From contig CP102272.1 of the NCBI GenBank assembly GCA_025149125.1, positions 3,720,001 through 3,784,000 of the forward strand: 64,000 nucleotides of DNA, in the 5' to 3' direction. A program made the position numbers and the translations under genes. Below, one piece after another: positions 42,927 through 51,397 of this stretch (its first letter is position 1; every line of letters begins with the position of its first letter). Below the pieces are notes generated by a model. The model was not told the DNA's origin. It did not search any database and saw nothing but the letters and a program-made list of their open reading frames with translations. This DNA comes from [Clostridium] asparagiforme DSM 15981 (GTDB taxonomy: Bacteria > Bacillota > Clostridia > Lachnospirales > Lachnospiraceae).

Positions 42927-44069
42927 TCACTGGCGCACGTACACCGTGCCGTCCATAATCCGTCTGGCCGTTCTCTGCACCGCCACGCCCGGCAGCTTCA
43001 GCTCGCCGTCCTGCCGCACGATATCCGGGTACATGGTCATCACGCCGCTGGGGTGGCCGATGCGCACGCAGCCGCTGGCATTTCCCGGCATACCCAGGGT
43101 TTTCTCGATGATGGAGCCCTCCAGCTGGGCTGCCACGGAGATGGAGCTGGCCGAGGTCAGCGGGCAGGCCTTATGGCACTTGAACACGGAGATCACGCGG
43201 GCGCAGAGGTCCATGTCCGAAGCCTCAACCTGCTCCCCGGCGATATCCGTAAAGGTCACGGGCGCGGTGAAAAAGCCCACCTTGGGAACGGCGGGACTGT
43301 TGGCCGTGGCGTCCTCCAAATCCTTTGCAAAGCCCATCATGCAGGCCGCCGTGCCGCGGATCTTCTCCAGCAGCGCGCTGACCCCGGTGTTGGAGTTTAT
43401 TTCCTCGGGAAGCTCCGTGCCCTTCATGCCGATATCTTCAGCCCGCACTAACACCATGGGGTTGGAAACATCCAGGATACTGGCCTCGATTTTCCCGAAG
43501 CCCGGGATATCCAGCACGTCCAGCACGTTTCCGGTGGGCAGAAGCTTGCCTGTTTTGGAACCGGCGGGATTCAGGAAATTCACCTTCAGCTCCGCCGCGG
43601 TGCCGTCCACGCCCGCGATGTGGCAATCCCCGTCCTGGGCGAAGGTGCCGGTCTGCGGGTCGATGGGCACGGTGACGTTGATGTATTTGTCCGTGTTGCG
43701 GTTGAGCATGCGCACCGTGGTGATGGGCTGGGTGATCGTAAGAAGCCCCTCCTCAACGGCAAAGGGCCCCACGGCGGCGGTCATGTTGCCGCAGTTGGAC
43801 TTGTAGTCCACCTGGCTCTTGCCCACGATCACCTGGCCTACCAGATACTCCACGTCTACGTCCTTCTCCTCGCTCTTCCAAACGATCACGATCTTGTTGT
43901 TGCTGGACACGGTGCCGCCCATTCCGTCGATCTGCTTCGGATCAGGATTGCCCATTACCTGTAAAAAAATAGGATCCCACTGGCTTCTGTCCTCCGGCAG
44001 GTCCTCCCTGAGGAACATGCAGCCCTTGCTCGTGCCTCCGCGCATAAATACTGTCTTAAATTTTCTCAT
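42927..44069 (-). CDS. PrpF/YbhH-family aconitate-type isomerase
   Basis: 380 residues, two diaminopimelate-epimerase-like halves. Seen: MRGGTSKGCMFLREDLP at the N terminus, GGTVSSNNKIVIV, SNCGNMTAAVGPFA with the first catalytic Cys, and SVAAQLEGSIIEKTLG plus GHPSGVM in the second half. Family members include 2-methylaconitate isomerase PrpF, 4-oxalomesaconate tautomerase and aconitate isomerases; E. coli YbhH is encoded with YbhJ. Here too a YbhJ-like hydratase is in the same cluster. Likely role: cis-trans or double-bond isomerisation of an aconitate-like acid. Start ATG at 44069 follows GAGAGGGGTAGACA. Confidence 0.87.
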   Translation of the reverse strand: MRKFKTVFMRGGTSKGCMFLREDLPEDRSQWDPIFLQVMGNPDPKQIDGMGGTVSSNNKIVIVWKSEEKDVDVEYLVGQVIVGKSQVDYKSNCGNMTAAVGPFAVEEGLLTITQPITTVRMLNRNTDKYINVTVPIDPQTGTFAQDGDCHIAGVDGTAAELKVNFLNPAGSKTGKLLPTGNVLDVLDIPGFGKIEASILDVSNPMVLVRAEDIGMKGTELPEEINSNTGVSALLEKIRGTAACMMGFAKDLEDATANSPAVPKVGFFTAPVTFTDIAGEQVEASDMDLCARVISVFKCHKACPLTSASSISVAAQLEGSIIEKTLGMPGNASGCVRIGHPSGVMTMYPDIVRQDGELKLPGVAVQRTARRIMDGTVYVRQ

Positions 44070-44171
44070 TGTCTACCCCTCTCCGCCGGATTCCACATCC
44101 GGCTATCTGTAAATTAATTTGTTTAAGGGACAAGGCGGTCCCATCGGGCCGCCAAACCTTCTCGCTGGGAA

Positions 44172-44204
44172 GGCGGACACCCGGCTTGTGCCGGCGTGTC
44201 CGCC
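44172..44204 (-). terminator. Strong hairpin between dehydrogenase and prpF-like genes
   Basis: GGCGGACAC/GTGTCCGCC with an inner CCGGC/GCCGG stem. The minus-strand tail (TTCCCAGCG) lacks a T run, so this may tune read-through or protect mRNA ends rather than stop transcription. Confidence 0.4.
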
Positions 44205-44210
44205 ATTCTT

Positions 44211-45383
44211 CTATTTTTTCAGTCCGTTGATGGTCTCCAGCAGGTAGTCCGTAAACTCCGCCGCGCTGGCGCCGTCCCGGTCCGTGGTCACCACCAGCCT
44301 GCGCTCGGTGATGGTGCAGATGTCCAGAGCCTGGTCCAGAATCTGCTTGCGGTCCGCGTAACCGATGTGGGCCAGGAGCATACCCACCGCCCGGATCAGG
44401 CTGCAGGGGTCCGCGTAATCGCCCCGGTTGTGGTCGATCAGGAAGGGAGCCGTGCCGTGGATGGCCTCAAACATGGCGTATTGATTGCCCAGGTTGGAGG
44501 AGGAAGCCGTGCCAAGGCCACCCTGGTGCTCCGCCGCCACGTCGGTCACGATATCGCCGTAGAGGTTGGGCAGCACGATCACCTCGATGCCCTTGTTGAA
44601 CTCCGGATCCAGCATCTTGGCGCTCATGGCGTCCACCAGGCGCTCCTGGATCTCGATCTCCGGATACTCCTCGCCGACCCTGCGCACAGCCTTGATGAAG
44701 TTGCCGTCCGCCAGCTTCACGATGTTGGCTTTTGTCACGATGGTCACGTTCTTCTTCCCGTTCTTTCTGGCAAACTCAAAGGCCGCCCGGGCGATGCGCT
44801 CGCTGCCCTGTCTGGTCTGCACCTTAAAGTCCACGGCCAGATCCTCGTTCACCTGGATGCCCTTGTTGCCCCAGATGTACTCGCCTTCGATATTTTCACG
44901 GAAAAAGGTCCAGTCGATGTTCTTTTCCGGGATGCGGATGGGGCGCACGGCCGCGAACAGCTCCAGTCCCCGGCGCAGCAGGCTGTTGGCGCTGATCAGG
45001 TTGGGCCAGGGATCGGAGGCCCTGGGCGTCACCATAGGGCCCTTTAACAGCACGTTGCACTGTTTGACCTCCTCGAACACCTCGTCCGGCAGGCTCTGAA
45101 GCTTGGCGGCCCGGTTCTCAATGGTCATGCCCTCGATGGTCCTCACCTCCACCCGGCCGGAAGCGATCTCCGGTCCCATCAGATCGTCCAGAACCCGCAG
45201 GGCCTGTTTCATGATAATGGGGCCGATGCCGTCGCCGGGCAGGATGCCCACCACAATCTTCTCCAGTTTGGCGAAATCCGTCACCTCATTATCCGCCTTC
45301 ATCCGCTCGATCCGTTCGTACTCGGAGCGGATCAGCTCCGCAAATTTCTCCTGTGCCGCAACAATATTCGCGTCAACGCTCAT
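44211..45383 (-). CDS. Isocitrate/isopropylmalate dehydrogenase-family enzyme
   Basis: 390 residues from the ATG at 45383, with GGAGGAG upstream and an 11-base overlap with the hydratase gene. Features: VGILPGDGIGPIIM, NSLLRRGLELFAAVRPIRIP, FFRENIEGEYIWGNKGI, KANIVKLADGNF, LPNLYGDIVTDVAAEHQGGLGTASS and EAIHGTAPF. The usual SLN before the substrate Arg is replaced by SANSLL, so specificity may differ from isocitrate dehydrogenase. An N-terminal extension of about 45 charged residues is unusual. Coupled to an aconitase-like hydratase it should oxidatively decarboxylate the hydratase product. Confidence 0.87.
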   Translation of the reverse strand: MSVDANIVAAQEKFAELIRSEYERIERMKADNEVTDFAKLEKIVVGILPGDGIGPIIMKQALRVLDDLMGPEIASGRVEVRTIEGMTIENRAAKLQSLPDEVFEEVKQCNVLLKGPMVTPRASDPWPNLISANSLLRRGLELFAAVRPIRIPEKNIDWTFFRENIEGEYIWGNKGIQVNEDLAVDFKVQTRQGSERIARAAFEFARKNGKKNVTIVTKANIVKLADGNFIKAVRRVGEEYPEIEIQERLVDAMSAKMLDPEFNKGIEVIVLPNLYGDIVTDVAAEHQGGLGTASSSNLGNQYAMFEAIHGTAPFLIDHNRGDYADPCSLIRAVGMLLAHIGYADRKQILDQALDICTITERRLVVTTDRDGASAAEFTDYLLETINGLKK

Positions 45384-47661
45384 GTTCTTCTCCTCCATCC
45401 ATTGTTCTGCGCTCCTGCGCATAATAGTTAATCAGGCAGCCAGAGAGCAAAATCTTTTGCTCCTCCCCGGTCAGCTGCCCCAGGGTGCACGAAATCTCCC
45501 GCTGCACCCCCGTCACCCGCCTCACCCGCAGGTCGCTCCGTCCCTCTTTTAGCGCGCGCCTGATTCCCGGGACCAGCAGATAGTCGCCCACCCGGATGTC
45601 CTCCAGACTTTCCGCGGTGATGAGGGGCAGAATCCCCCAGTTGATCAGGTTGGACCGGTAACGCTTGGTGGCGTACTCCCCCGCCAGATCCGCCAGGCCG
45701 CCCAGCACCTTCTGGCTGCTGGCCGCCTGCTCGCGGGAAGATCCGTCCCCGATCTGAGGGCCGGTGATGATGCTTCCCAGGGCGATCTCGTCCTCCTCAC
45801 AGCCGAGCTCCGCCTGAAGCCGCCGTAAAATTGTTCCGGCCTCCTCATCCGTAACCGCCGCCAGCCCCTTCTCCCGGCGCAGGCGCTCCTGGGCCCGCAC
45901 CTCCCTGGCGCGGCCCACATAACCGGGATCACGGCTGATCAGGGTGTATCCGGCCAGCTTTTCCGGGTTGGAGCGGTAGGACGAGGCCTCCCCTGACGGC
46001 ACCAGCTCATCCGTGGTCACCGACGAATCGTAGGCCCCCGCCACTTTGAGCAGCAGATGCTCCGCCAAAGGCGCCATCTCGGGCCATTCCCCGATATTCG
46101 GCCCCATCACCAGGGGCTCGGCCGGATTTCCTCCGCCAAAATTGTCGTACACCTGCCCCTTGTAGATCGCGGGATTGAAATGGTATTCCGGGGAGGTGTA
46201 ATGCACCTGGTCCAGCTCCGTTGCCGCCGTCAGGCGTCCGCCGTTTCGCACGGTGGCGGCAATGGACCGGGCGTCCATCAGAGCCACCGCCGCCATCTGC
46301 CCCTGGCCCGGCTTGGAACCGTCCCGGTTGGGATAGTTGCGGGTCACATGGCGGATGGAGAGCTGATTGTTGGCCGGAACGTCGGTCACGCCGAAGCAGG
46401 GGCCGCAGATGGCTGGGCGCAGCGTGGCTCCGCTGACTGCCAGACGCCCCGCGATGCCCTGATCCATCAGGTCCGCCATCACCGGCACGCTGGCCGGGTT
46501 CACGCCCAAACTGATTCCGTTTCCGCTTATGGCGCAGCCGTCCAGGATATCGGCCATGGCGGCGATGTTCTCAAACATGCCTCCGCTGCAGCCGCTGACC
46601 AGGGCCTGGTCCACCACCAGCTCCCCGTCCCGGATCTTATCGGCCAGGTGGAAGGGTTCTCCCGCCTCCCCCTTGATTCTTTGGCCTTCCGCCTCCACCT
46701 GGGCCACAATCTCATCCAGATTTTCCTTTAACTCCCGGATGGGCAGCGCCCTGCTGGGGTGGAAGGGCAGCGCGATCATGCACTCCACCGCGGAGAGGTC
46801 GATCTCGATCAGCCCGTCGTAGCAGGCGCCCTCCCCGGGGGCAAGAGGCCGGTATTCGCCGCCGCGCCCGTGCATTTTAAGGTACGCCTCCACCGCCCCG
46901 TCCGTGGTCCAGATGCTGCTGAGGGCCGCACTCTCGGTGGTCATCACATCGATGCCCATGCGGTACTCCACGGACAGGCTGCCCACGCCGGGACCCACAA
47001 ATTCCAGAATTTTGTTCTTGTTAAACCCGCCTGCAAAGGTTGCCCCCACCAGGGTCAGGGCCACGTCCATGGGGCCCACGCCGGGCCTCGGGCTCCCCGT
47101 AAGCCACACGGCGATCACCGGCGGGCGCTTAAGGTCGTAGGTGCGGCCAAGCAGCTGCTTGGCCACCTCGCCGCCGCCCTCCCCGATGCCCATGGTTCCC
47201 AGAGCTCCGTAGCGGGTGTGGCTGTCCGAGCCAAGGATCATTTTCCCGCAGCCCGCCATCATCTCCCGCATGTACTGGTGCAGCACCGCCCGGTAGGGAG
47301 GCACGAAAATGCCGCCGTAGCGTTTGACATTGGACAGGCCGAACACGTGGTCGTCCTCATTGATGGTTCCGCCCACCGCGCACAGGGTGTTGTGGCAGTT
47401 GCTGAGCACATAGGGCACCGGGAATTTCTCAATTCCGCTGGCCCGCGCGGTCTGCAAAATGCTCACATAGTTGTTGTCCGGGGATACCAGGGCGTCGAAT
47501 TTGAGCCGCAGGTTTTCCATGTCGTCCCACTGGTTGTGCGCTTTTAAAATTTTGTAGGCCATGGTTTTCTTCCGGCCCTGTTCCACATCAAAGCCCGCTG
47601 CTGCCGGCACAGGGCATCCCTGAGTTCCCAGCACGACCGGGCGATCCAATAATCGTATCAT
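45373..47661 (-). CDS. Aconitase-family hydratase, YbhJ type
   Basis: 762 residues, full-length paralogue of the protein at 1-716. The three cluster cysteines are seen in SGCSGG and in CGPCFG, and the substrate region [21 protein letters not shown] is intact. The C-terminal swivel domain has KRYRSNLINWGILPLI, matching the aconitase SRxN-type loop with the active-site Ser. It should be a 4Fe-4S dehydratase acting on a tricarboxylate. The ATG at 47661 follows AAAGGAGCGGAT. The gene end overlaps the dehydrogenase start by 11 bases, so the two are translated in step. Substrate not established for this subfamily. Confidence 0.9.
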   Translation of the reverse strand: MIRLLDRPVVLGTQGCPVPAAAGFDVEQGRKKTMAYKILKAHNQWDDMENLRLKFDALVSPDNNYVSILQTARASGIEKFPVPYVLSNCHNTLCAVGGTINEDDHVFGLSNVKRYGGIFVPPYRAVLHQYMREMMAGCGKMILGSDSHTRYGALGTMGIGEGGGEVAKQLLGRTYDLKRPPVIAVWLTGSPRPGVGPMDVALTLVGATFAGGFNKNKILEFVGPGVGSLSVEYRMGIDVMTTESAALSSIWTTDGAVEAYLKMHGRGGEYRPLAPGEGACYDGLIEIDLSAVECMIALPFHPSRALPIRELKENLDEIVAQVEAEGQRIKGEAGEPFHLADKIRDGELVVDQALVSGCSGGMFENIAAMADILDGCAISGNGISLGVNPASVPVMADLMDQGIAGRLAVSGATLRPAICGPCFGVTDVPANNQLSIRHVTRNYPNRDGSKPGQGQMAAVALMDARSIAATVRNGGRLTAATELDQVHYTSPEYHFNPAIYKGQVYDNFGGGNPAEPLVMGPNIGEWPEMAPLAEHLLLKVAGAYDSSVTTDELVPSGEASSYRSNPEKLAGYTLISRDPGYVGRAREVRAQERLRREKGLAAVTDEEAGTILRRLQAELGCEEDEIALGSIITGPQIGDGSSREQAASSQKVLGGLADLAGEYATKRYRSNLINWGILPLITAESLEDIRVGDYLLVPGIRRALKEGRSDLRVRRVTGVQREISCTLGQLTGEEQKILLSGCLINYYAQERRTMDGGEEHER

Positions 47662-47806
47662 ATCCGCTCCTTTTGATTGCTGCCCGCGGCCAATCCGCCG
47701 CTATTTTTTGTTTGATCCGCCCCATACCGCAGGGGGCCGTCCGCTGTGCGGGTTGTGCGGGACGATTGAAACACGGCCAACTTCCGGCCGGCCCGCATTC
47801 ACCGCG

Positions 47807-48424
47807 CTACTGATCCATCCGGATCCTTGTAATCGCCTTTCCCGTGCGCTCCATCTCCTCCGCTGTCCGCTTCTGGGCCGCCACTTTTTTCGCCGCCCGC
47901 TCCAGCACAGTCTCCGCCTGATCCCTTGGGATCACACAGACACCGTTCACGTCGCCCACGATGAAGTCGCCTGGATTCACCGCCACGCCCGCGCAGCTCA
48001 CCGGCACGTTGATCTGCCCCTCTCCCGTCTTCTGAGCGGTTCCGCAGGTCAGCGCCCTGGCAAATACCGGAAATCCAGCTTCCTCACAGCCCTCCAGATC
48101 CCGGAACGCCCCGTCGATCACCACTCCTTCCGCGCCCTGAAGCCGCGCGCAGAGGCTGCGGTGGTCTCCCCAGTAGGAACACTGGCAGACCCCCTGCCCG
48201 GCGATCACGATCACATCGCCCTCCCCGGCCAGCTCGATGGCCCGGCTCACAATGGCTCCCTCTCCCGCCGGAACCTTGACGGTAAGCGCCCGGCCCACGA
48301 TCTTCGTGCGCCCGATCCATGGCTTGATGTGGTAGTCCATAGCGCTGAACACCCCGGCTCCGTCGCACAGCTCCGGTACGGTAAACTCCCGCAGCCGCTC
48401 AAAGAGTTCCCTTTCCTTCTCCAA
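47807..48424 (-). CDS. RraA-family aldolase/decarboxylase-like protein
   Basis: 205 residues from the TTG at 48424, which has GGAGG eight bases upstream; an upstream GTG at 48445 is possible. RraA fold markers are VPELCDGAGVF, GEGAIVSRAIELAGEGDVIVI, GDHRSLCARLQGAEGVVIDGAFRDL and GDFIVGDVNGVCVIP; the Arg and Asp of the pyruvate and metal site are in GAFRD. Related enzymes split 4-hydroxy-4-methyl-2-oxoglutarate or 4-carboxy-4-hydroxy-2-oxoadipate, or decarboxylate oxaloacetate. Next to PrpF-like and YbhJ-like genes, an aldolase step fits. Three 141-base repeats lie in its leader. Confidence 0.85.
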   Translation of the reverse strand: MEKERELFERLREFTVPELCDGAGVFSAMDYHIKPWIGRTKIVGRALTVKVPAGEGAIVSRAIELAGEGDVIVIAGQGVCQCSYWGDHRSLCARLQGAEGVVIDGAFRDLEGCEEAGFPVFARALTCGTAQKTGEGQINVPVSCAGVAVNPGDFIVGDVNGVCVIPRDQAETVLERAAKKVAAQKRTAEEMERTGKAITRIRMDQ

Positions 48425-48443
48425 TATCCGCACCTCCGATTTC

Positions 48444-48866
48444 ACCTTTTATTGTATCGGTTCAGCGCCTTCACCGATACGGGCAAAAATCCATTTGAAA
48501 TCGACTTCGTCGATGGAATTTTTGCCTGCAGGCTTAGATTTTTTTACGGTCAGCGCAGCAAGTGCGCAGACCTACTGAACCGTTACCTTTTATCGTATCG
48601 GTTCAGCGCCTTCACCGATACGGGCAAAAATCCATTTAAAATCGACTTCGTCGATGGAATTTTTGCCTGCAGGCTTAGATTCTTTTACGGTCAGCGCAGC
48701 AAGTGCGCAGACCTACTGAACCGTTACCTTTTATCGTATCGGTTCAGCGCCTTCACCGATACGGGCAAAAATCCATTTAAAATCGACTTCGTCGATGGGA
48801 TTTTTGCCTGCAGGCTTAGATTCTCGTACGGTCAGCGCAGCAAGTGCGCAGACCTACTGGACCGTT
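48444..48866. repeat. Three tandem 141-bp repeats, each an inverted-end structured unit
   Basis: Units begin at 48444, 48585 and 48726 with an exact 141-base period. Each contains a 125-base element with inverted ends CGGTTCAG and CTGAACCG (48458-48582 in the first; the last copy ends CTGGACCG), a GTATCGGT/ACCGATAC hairpin, GGCAAAAATCCAT facing ATGGAATTTTTGCC, and a TCGAC-TTC-GTCGA hairpin. Copies one and two differ at few positions and copy three at a few more. As 141 is a multiple of three, plus-strand frames stay open through the array, but no gene is credible. Confidence 0.9.
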
Positions 48867-48879
48867 ACCTTTTATCATC

Positions 48880-48908
48880 ATTATATAGAAAAGCGTCTCA
48901 TAAGTAAA
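48880..48908 (-). promoter_or_regulatory. Predicted promoter of rraA-like gene, upstream of the repeats
   Basis: On the minus strand TTTACT (48903-48908), 17 bases, TATAAT (48880-48885). Transcription would begin near 48873, so all three repeats would be in the 5' leader. Confidence 0.5.
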
Positions 48909-48978
48909 ATATATGATTTAATATGGAAGTGATAGGTAAAATCATATAGCCCCGTCAAAGTCCATCACACGCAAAAAA

Positions 48979-49013
48979 CAGAGCGCACCGGCCGCCCAGG
49001 CCAGAACACTCTG
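48979..49013 (-). terminator. Rho-independent terminator of AEC transporter gene
   Basis: CAGAGTGTTCTGGCC on the minus strand pairs with GGCCGGTGCGCTCTG imperfectly and is followed by TTTTTTGCGTG. It lies 39 bases after the stop at 49052. Confidence 0.7.
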
Positions 49014-49051
49014 CTTTTACCAACTTCTATATAACTCCGCTCACGCCGCCT

Positions 49052-49969
49052 CTACGCCAGAAAAATGCACCACAGCGGCGCGGTCACCATGGACAGCAGG
49101 GTGGAGCTGATCACGCATTTGGTTGCGAACACCTCGTCACAGCTGTATTTCGCCGCCAGAATCGCCGTCACGCTGGCCGCGGGCATCCCCGCCAGCACCA
49201 CGGACACTCCGGTCACCAGGGGATTCAGATGCAGCAGCGCGCAGACCGCCCAGACCAGAAACGGCACCAGGAACAGCCGCACAAAGGCGTAATAGACCGT
49301 CAGCCTGGTCCACATGGACTTAAAGCACTGCCCCGCCAGAATGCTGCCGATAAACAGCATGGAGATTCCGGTGTTGGCCCCGGCCAGGGTGTGCACCGTC
49401 TGCCCCACAAAGCCGGGCAGGCGCAGCTGGGCGATCATCAGGAACAGGCCGATGGCCACCGCAATGATGCAGGGGTGGGTGGCTACCTTTTTTACCAGGG
49501 ACTTCTTGTCCGGGCACTCCGTAAAATAGGTCAGGCCCATGGACCACATGAACGTCCGCTGGGGAATCAGGTACACCGAAGCGTACATAAGGCCCAGCGG
49601 TCCGAATATGCCCTCCGCGATGGGGTTGCCCAAAATTCCCGCATTGGAGCAGATGGTCGCGTACTGGAGCACCTTTTTGTGCTTTTCCTCCACTCCCGGG
49701 TACAACATATAGCTGAGCAGGAAGCTGCCGATCTGTATGCCGATGGCCACCAGGAAGATCACCAGGCAGCTGCGGAGAATTTCACCGTTAAATTCCATCT
49801 CAAAGGATTTTACGATGCTGCACGGCAGGGTGACATTCACCACCAGGTCCGTCAAAAGCTCCCGGTTGCTGTCCGTGATCATTCCGATCTTGCGCAGATA
49901 CAGCCCCAGGAGCATAAGGGAAAATAACATCCCCTGCATAATAAATAAATTGTTGAAATCCATGTCCAT
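49052..49969 (-). CDS. AEC-family (auxin efflux carrier-like) transporter
   Basis: 305 residues with about ten hydrophobic segments, five at each end around a middle loop. Family blocks include LLGLYLRKIGMI, LVVNVTLPCSIVKSF, CSNAGILGNPIAEGIFG and a C-terminal SVVLAGMPAASVTAILAAKY. Bacterial AEC proteins such as MdcF and MleP-type carriers move malonate, malate or other small carboxylates. Located upstream of the RraA-like, YbhJ-like, IDH-like and PrpF-like genes on the same strand, it could import or exchange their substrate, though its own terminator lies between. Start ATG at 49969. Confidence 0.88.
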   Translation of the reverse strand: MDMDFNNLFIMQGMLFSLMLLGLYLRKIGMITDSNRELLTDLVVNVTLPCSIVKSFEMEFNGEILRSCLVIFLVAIGIQIGSFLLSYMLYPGVEEKHKKVLQYATICSNAGILGNPIAEGIFGPLGLMYASVYLIPQRTFMWSMGLTYFTECPDKKSLVKKVATHPCIIAVAIGLFLMIAQLRLPGFVGQTVHTLAGANTGISMLFIGSILAGQCFKSMWTRLTVYYAFVRLFLVPFLVWAVCALLHLNPLVTGVSVVLAGMPAASVTAILAAKYSCDEVFATKCVISSTLLSMVTAPLWCIFLA

Positions 49970-50110
49970 CCGTCCTCTGTCTTTTCATTAGAATCAGACA
50001 TAACTGCCCGGACTCCCGGCAGCCACAATCAGACAAAGTATAACGCGATCCGCCCGTCCCGTCAAATATCTATTTCCTATATCTGCCATAACCTCCGGCG
50101 GTATCTCCCC

Positions 50111-51370
50111 TTACACCAGGGAGGACATCCGGAAAAGGCCCGCGCAGAGCAGAAGGTAAAGGATCACGCCGGGATTGAGCACCACGGCGGAAAAACGCCG
50201 TCCCCAGACCATGGGCTTCTCCCCGGGTCTGAACACAATCTCCTTGCGCCTGGAAATGAGAATCACCAGACCGCCCACCGCGCAGACGACGCTCATCACC
50301 AGATAAACCGTCAGAAGCGCGCTGCAGACCAGGGGCACCACCGGCCCCAGATCCACGCCGAAAAGCTGTTCCAGCCGCGCCACCATTCCCGCGGGATCCC
50401 GAACCTCCATCAAGCCCTTGTTCAGCTCCACGGTGAACACGCCGCCGATCAGGTTGAAAAACATGTGAAAGCCGATGGTGTAGCCGATATGTCCGGTCTT
50501 GATGTACACGTAGGCAAACAGGGCTCCCAGACCGAAGGCGTAGAAGAACTGGGAGAAATTCCCATGGGCCAGACCGAACAGCAGTCCGGACACCACAACG
50601 GACACACCGTCGCCGTAGGCCGCGATGCGGTCGATGAGCATTTTCCGGTACAGCAGCTCCTCCACCACCGGGGCTGCAAACACCACCATGGCGATATTGA
50701 GCAGCATCCCGGCTCCTGTCATCATATCCTCCGGCTGAACCCCATCCCCTCCGGAGGGAAACACAACGTCCACAAACTGGCTGAGCAGGATACCCACAAA
50801 ACCGATGCCGATGCAGATCACCAAACAGGCCGCAAGCTGCATTGCGCTCCACGTCTCGCCCCCCGGACGCCCCTGCTTGGGGATCAGGCGCATGAGAAGG
50901 GCGGCCACCGGAAACGCCACCCCGTACATGGAGATGGCCGAGATCACAATCTGTACGGTCTGGTTGTCGAAATCCACGTCCAGACCGCCCACCAGGCCCA
51001 CCAGCATCGTGATCACGATCAGCACCAGCTGGGCCGCAAAGGCCACTCCCATAAAAGCGAACAGCACCAGGCCCAGCCGTGAGAACTGGCGGGACTGCTC
51101 TTTGGAGCGGGCCGTTTTCTCCTGTTCCTCCATAAAAATCCTGGCCTGGGCCATTGCGCAGGCCTGCTGCACCTGCATCTGGACATAGGCTGCCGTGGAG
51201 GACTGAATCTCCTCCATGGCAGCCGCCTTCATCCGGTCTATCTCAATCTGTGTCTCTCTCAGCAGCCGCTCCCGCTCCGGGTCCCGGCCGCTCTCACTCT
51301 GACTCGTCGTGTCCGGCTGACCGGAAGCCCCGTGTGGCTCCCTCTCCGGCTGTTCAAAACGTTCATCCAT
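50111..51370 (-). CDS. CPBP-family intramembrane metalloprotease
   Basis: 419 residues. The N-terminal 95 residues are charged and partly coiled coil (30-95). About eight membrane segments follow. The active-site motifs are Glu237-Glu238 with Arg242 in VVEELLYRKM, and His269 in FGLAHGNFSQ, plus HMFFNLIGGV later. CPBP (Abi) proteases include CAAX processing enzymes and bacteriocin-immunity or signalling proteins. It starts 27 bases after the flavodiiron gene stop on the same strand, so it may share its Crp/Fnr-controlled transcript. Substrate unknown. Confidence 0.87.
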   Translation of the reverse strand: MDERFEQPEREPHGASGQPDTTSQSESGRDPERERLLRETQIEIDRMKAAAMEEIQSSTAAYVQMQVQQACAMAQARIFMEEQEKTARSKEQSRQFSRLGLVLFAFMGVAFAAQLVLIVITMLVGLVGGLDVDFDNQTVQIVISAISMYGVAFPVAALLMRLIPKQGRPGGETWSAMQLAACLVICIGIGFVGILLSQFVDVVFPSGGDGVQPEDMMTGAGMLLNIAMVVFAAPVVEELLYRKMLIDRIAAYGDGVSVVVSGLLFGLAHGNFSQFFYAFGLGALFAYVYIKTGHIGYTIGFHMFFNLIGGVFTVELNKGLMEVRDPAGMVARLEQLFGVDLGPVVPLVCSALLTVYLVMSVVCAVGGLVILISRRKEIVFRPGEKPMVWGRRFSAVVLNPGVILYLLLCAGLFRMSSLV

Positions 51371-51397
51371 CTGTACTGAATCCTCAGACCCGGGGTA

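Noticed and set aside
44172-44204. Riboswitch before the prpF-like gene
   Set aside because: Only a simple hairpin can be supported; no conserved riboswitch core was recognised.
48444-48866. CRISPR array
   Set aside because: The repeat period is 141 bases with conserved sequence throughout, no variable spacers and no cas genes nearby.
47708-48907. 399-codon plus-strand open frame with three copies of a 47-residue repeat
   Set aside because: It runs antisense to the RraA-like gene and through the 141-base repeats, whose period happens to be a multiple of three. No ribosome site and no protein-like composition in the first part.
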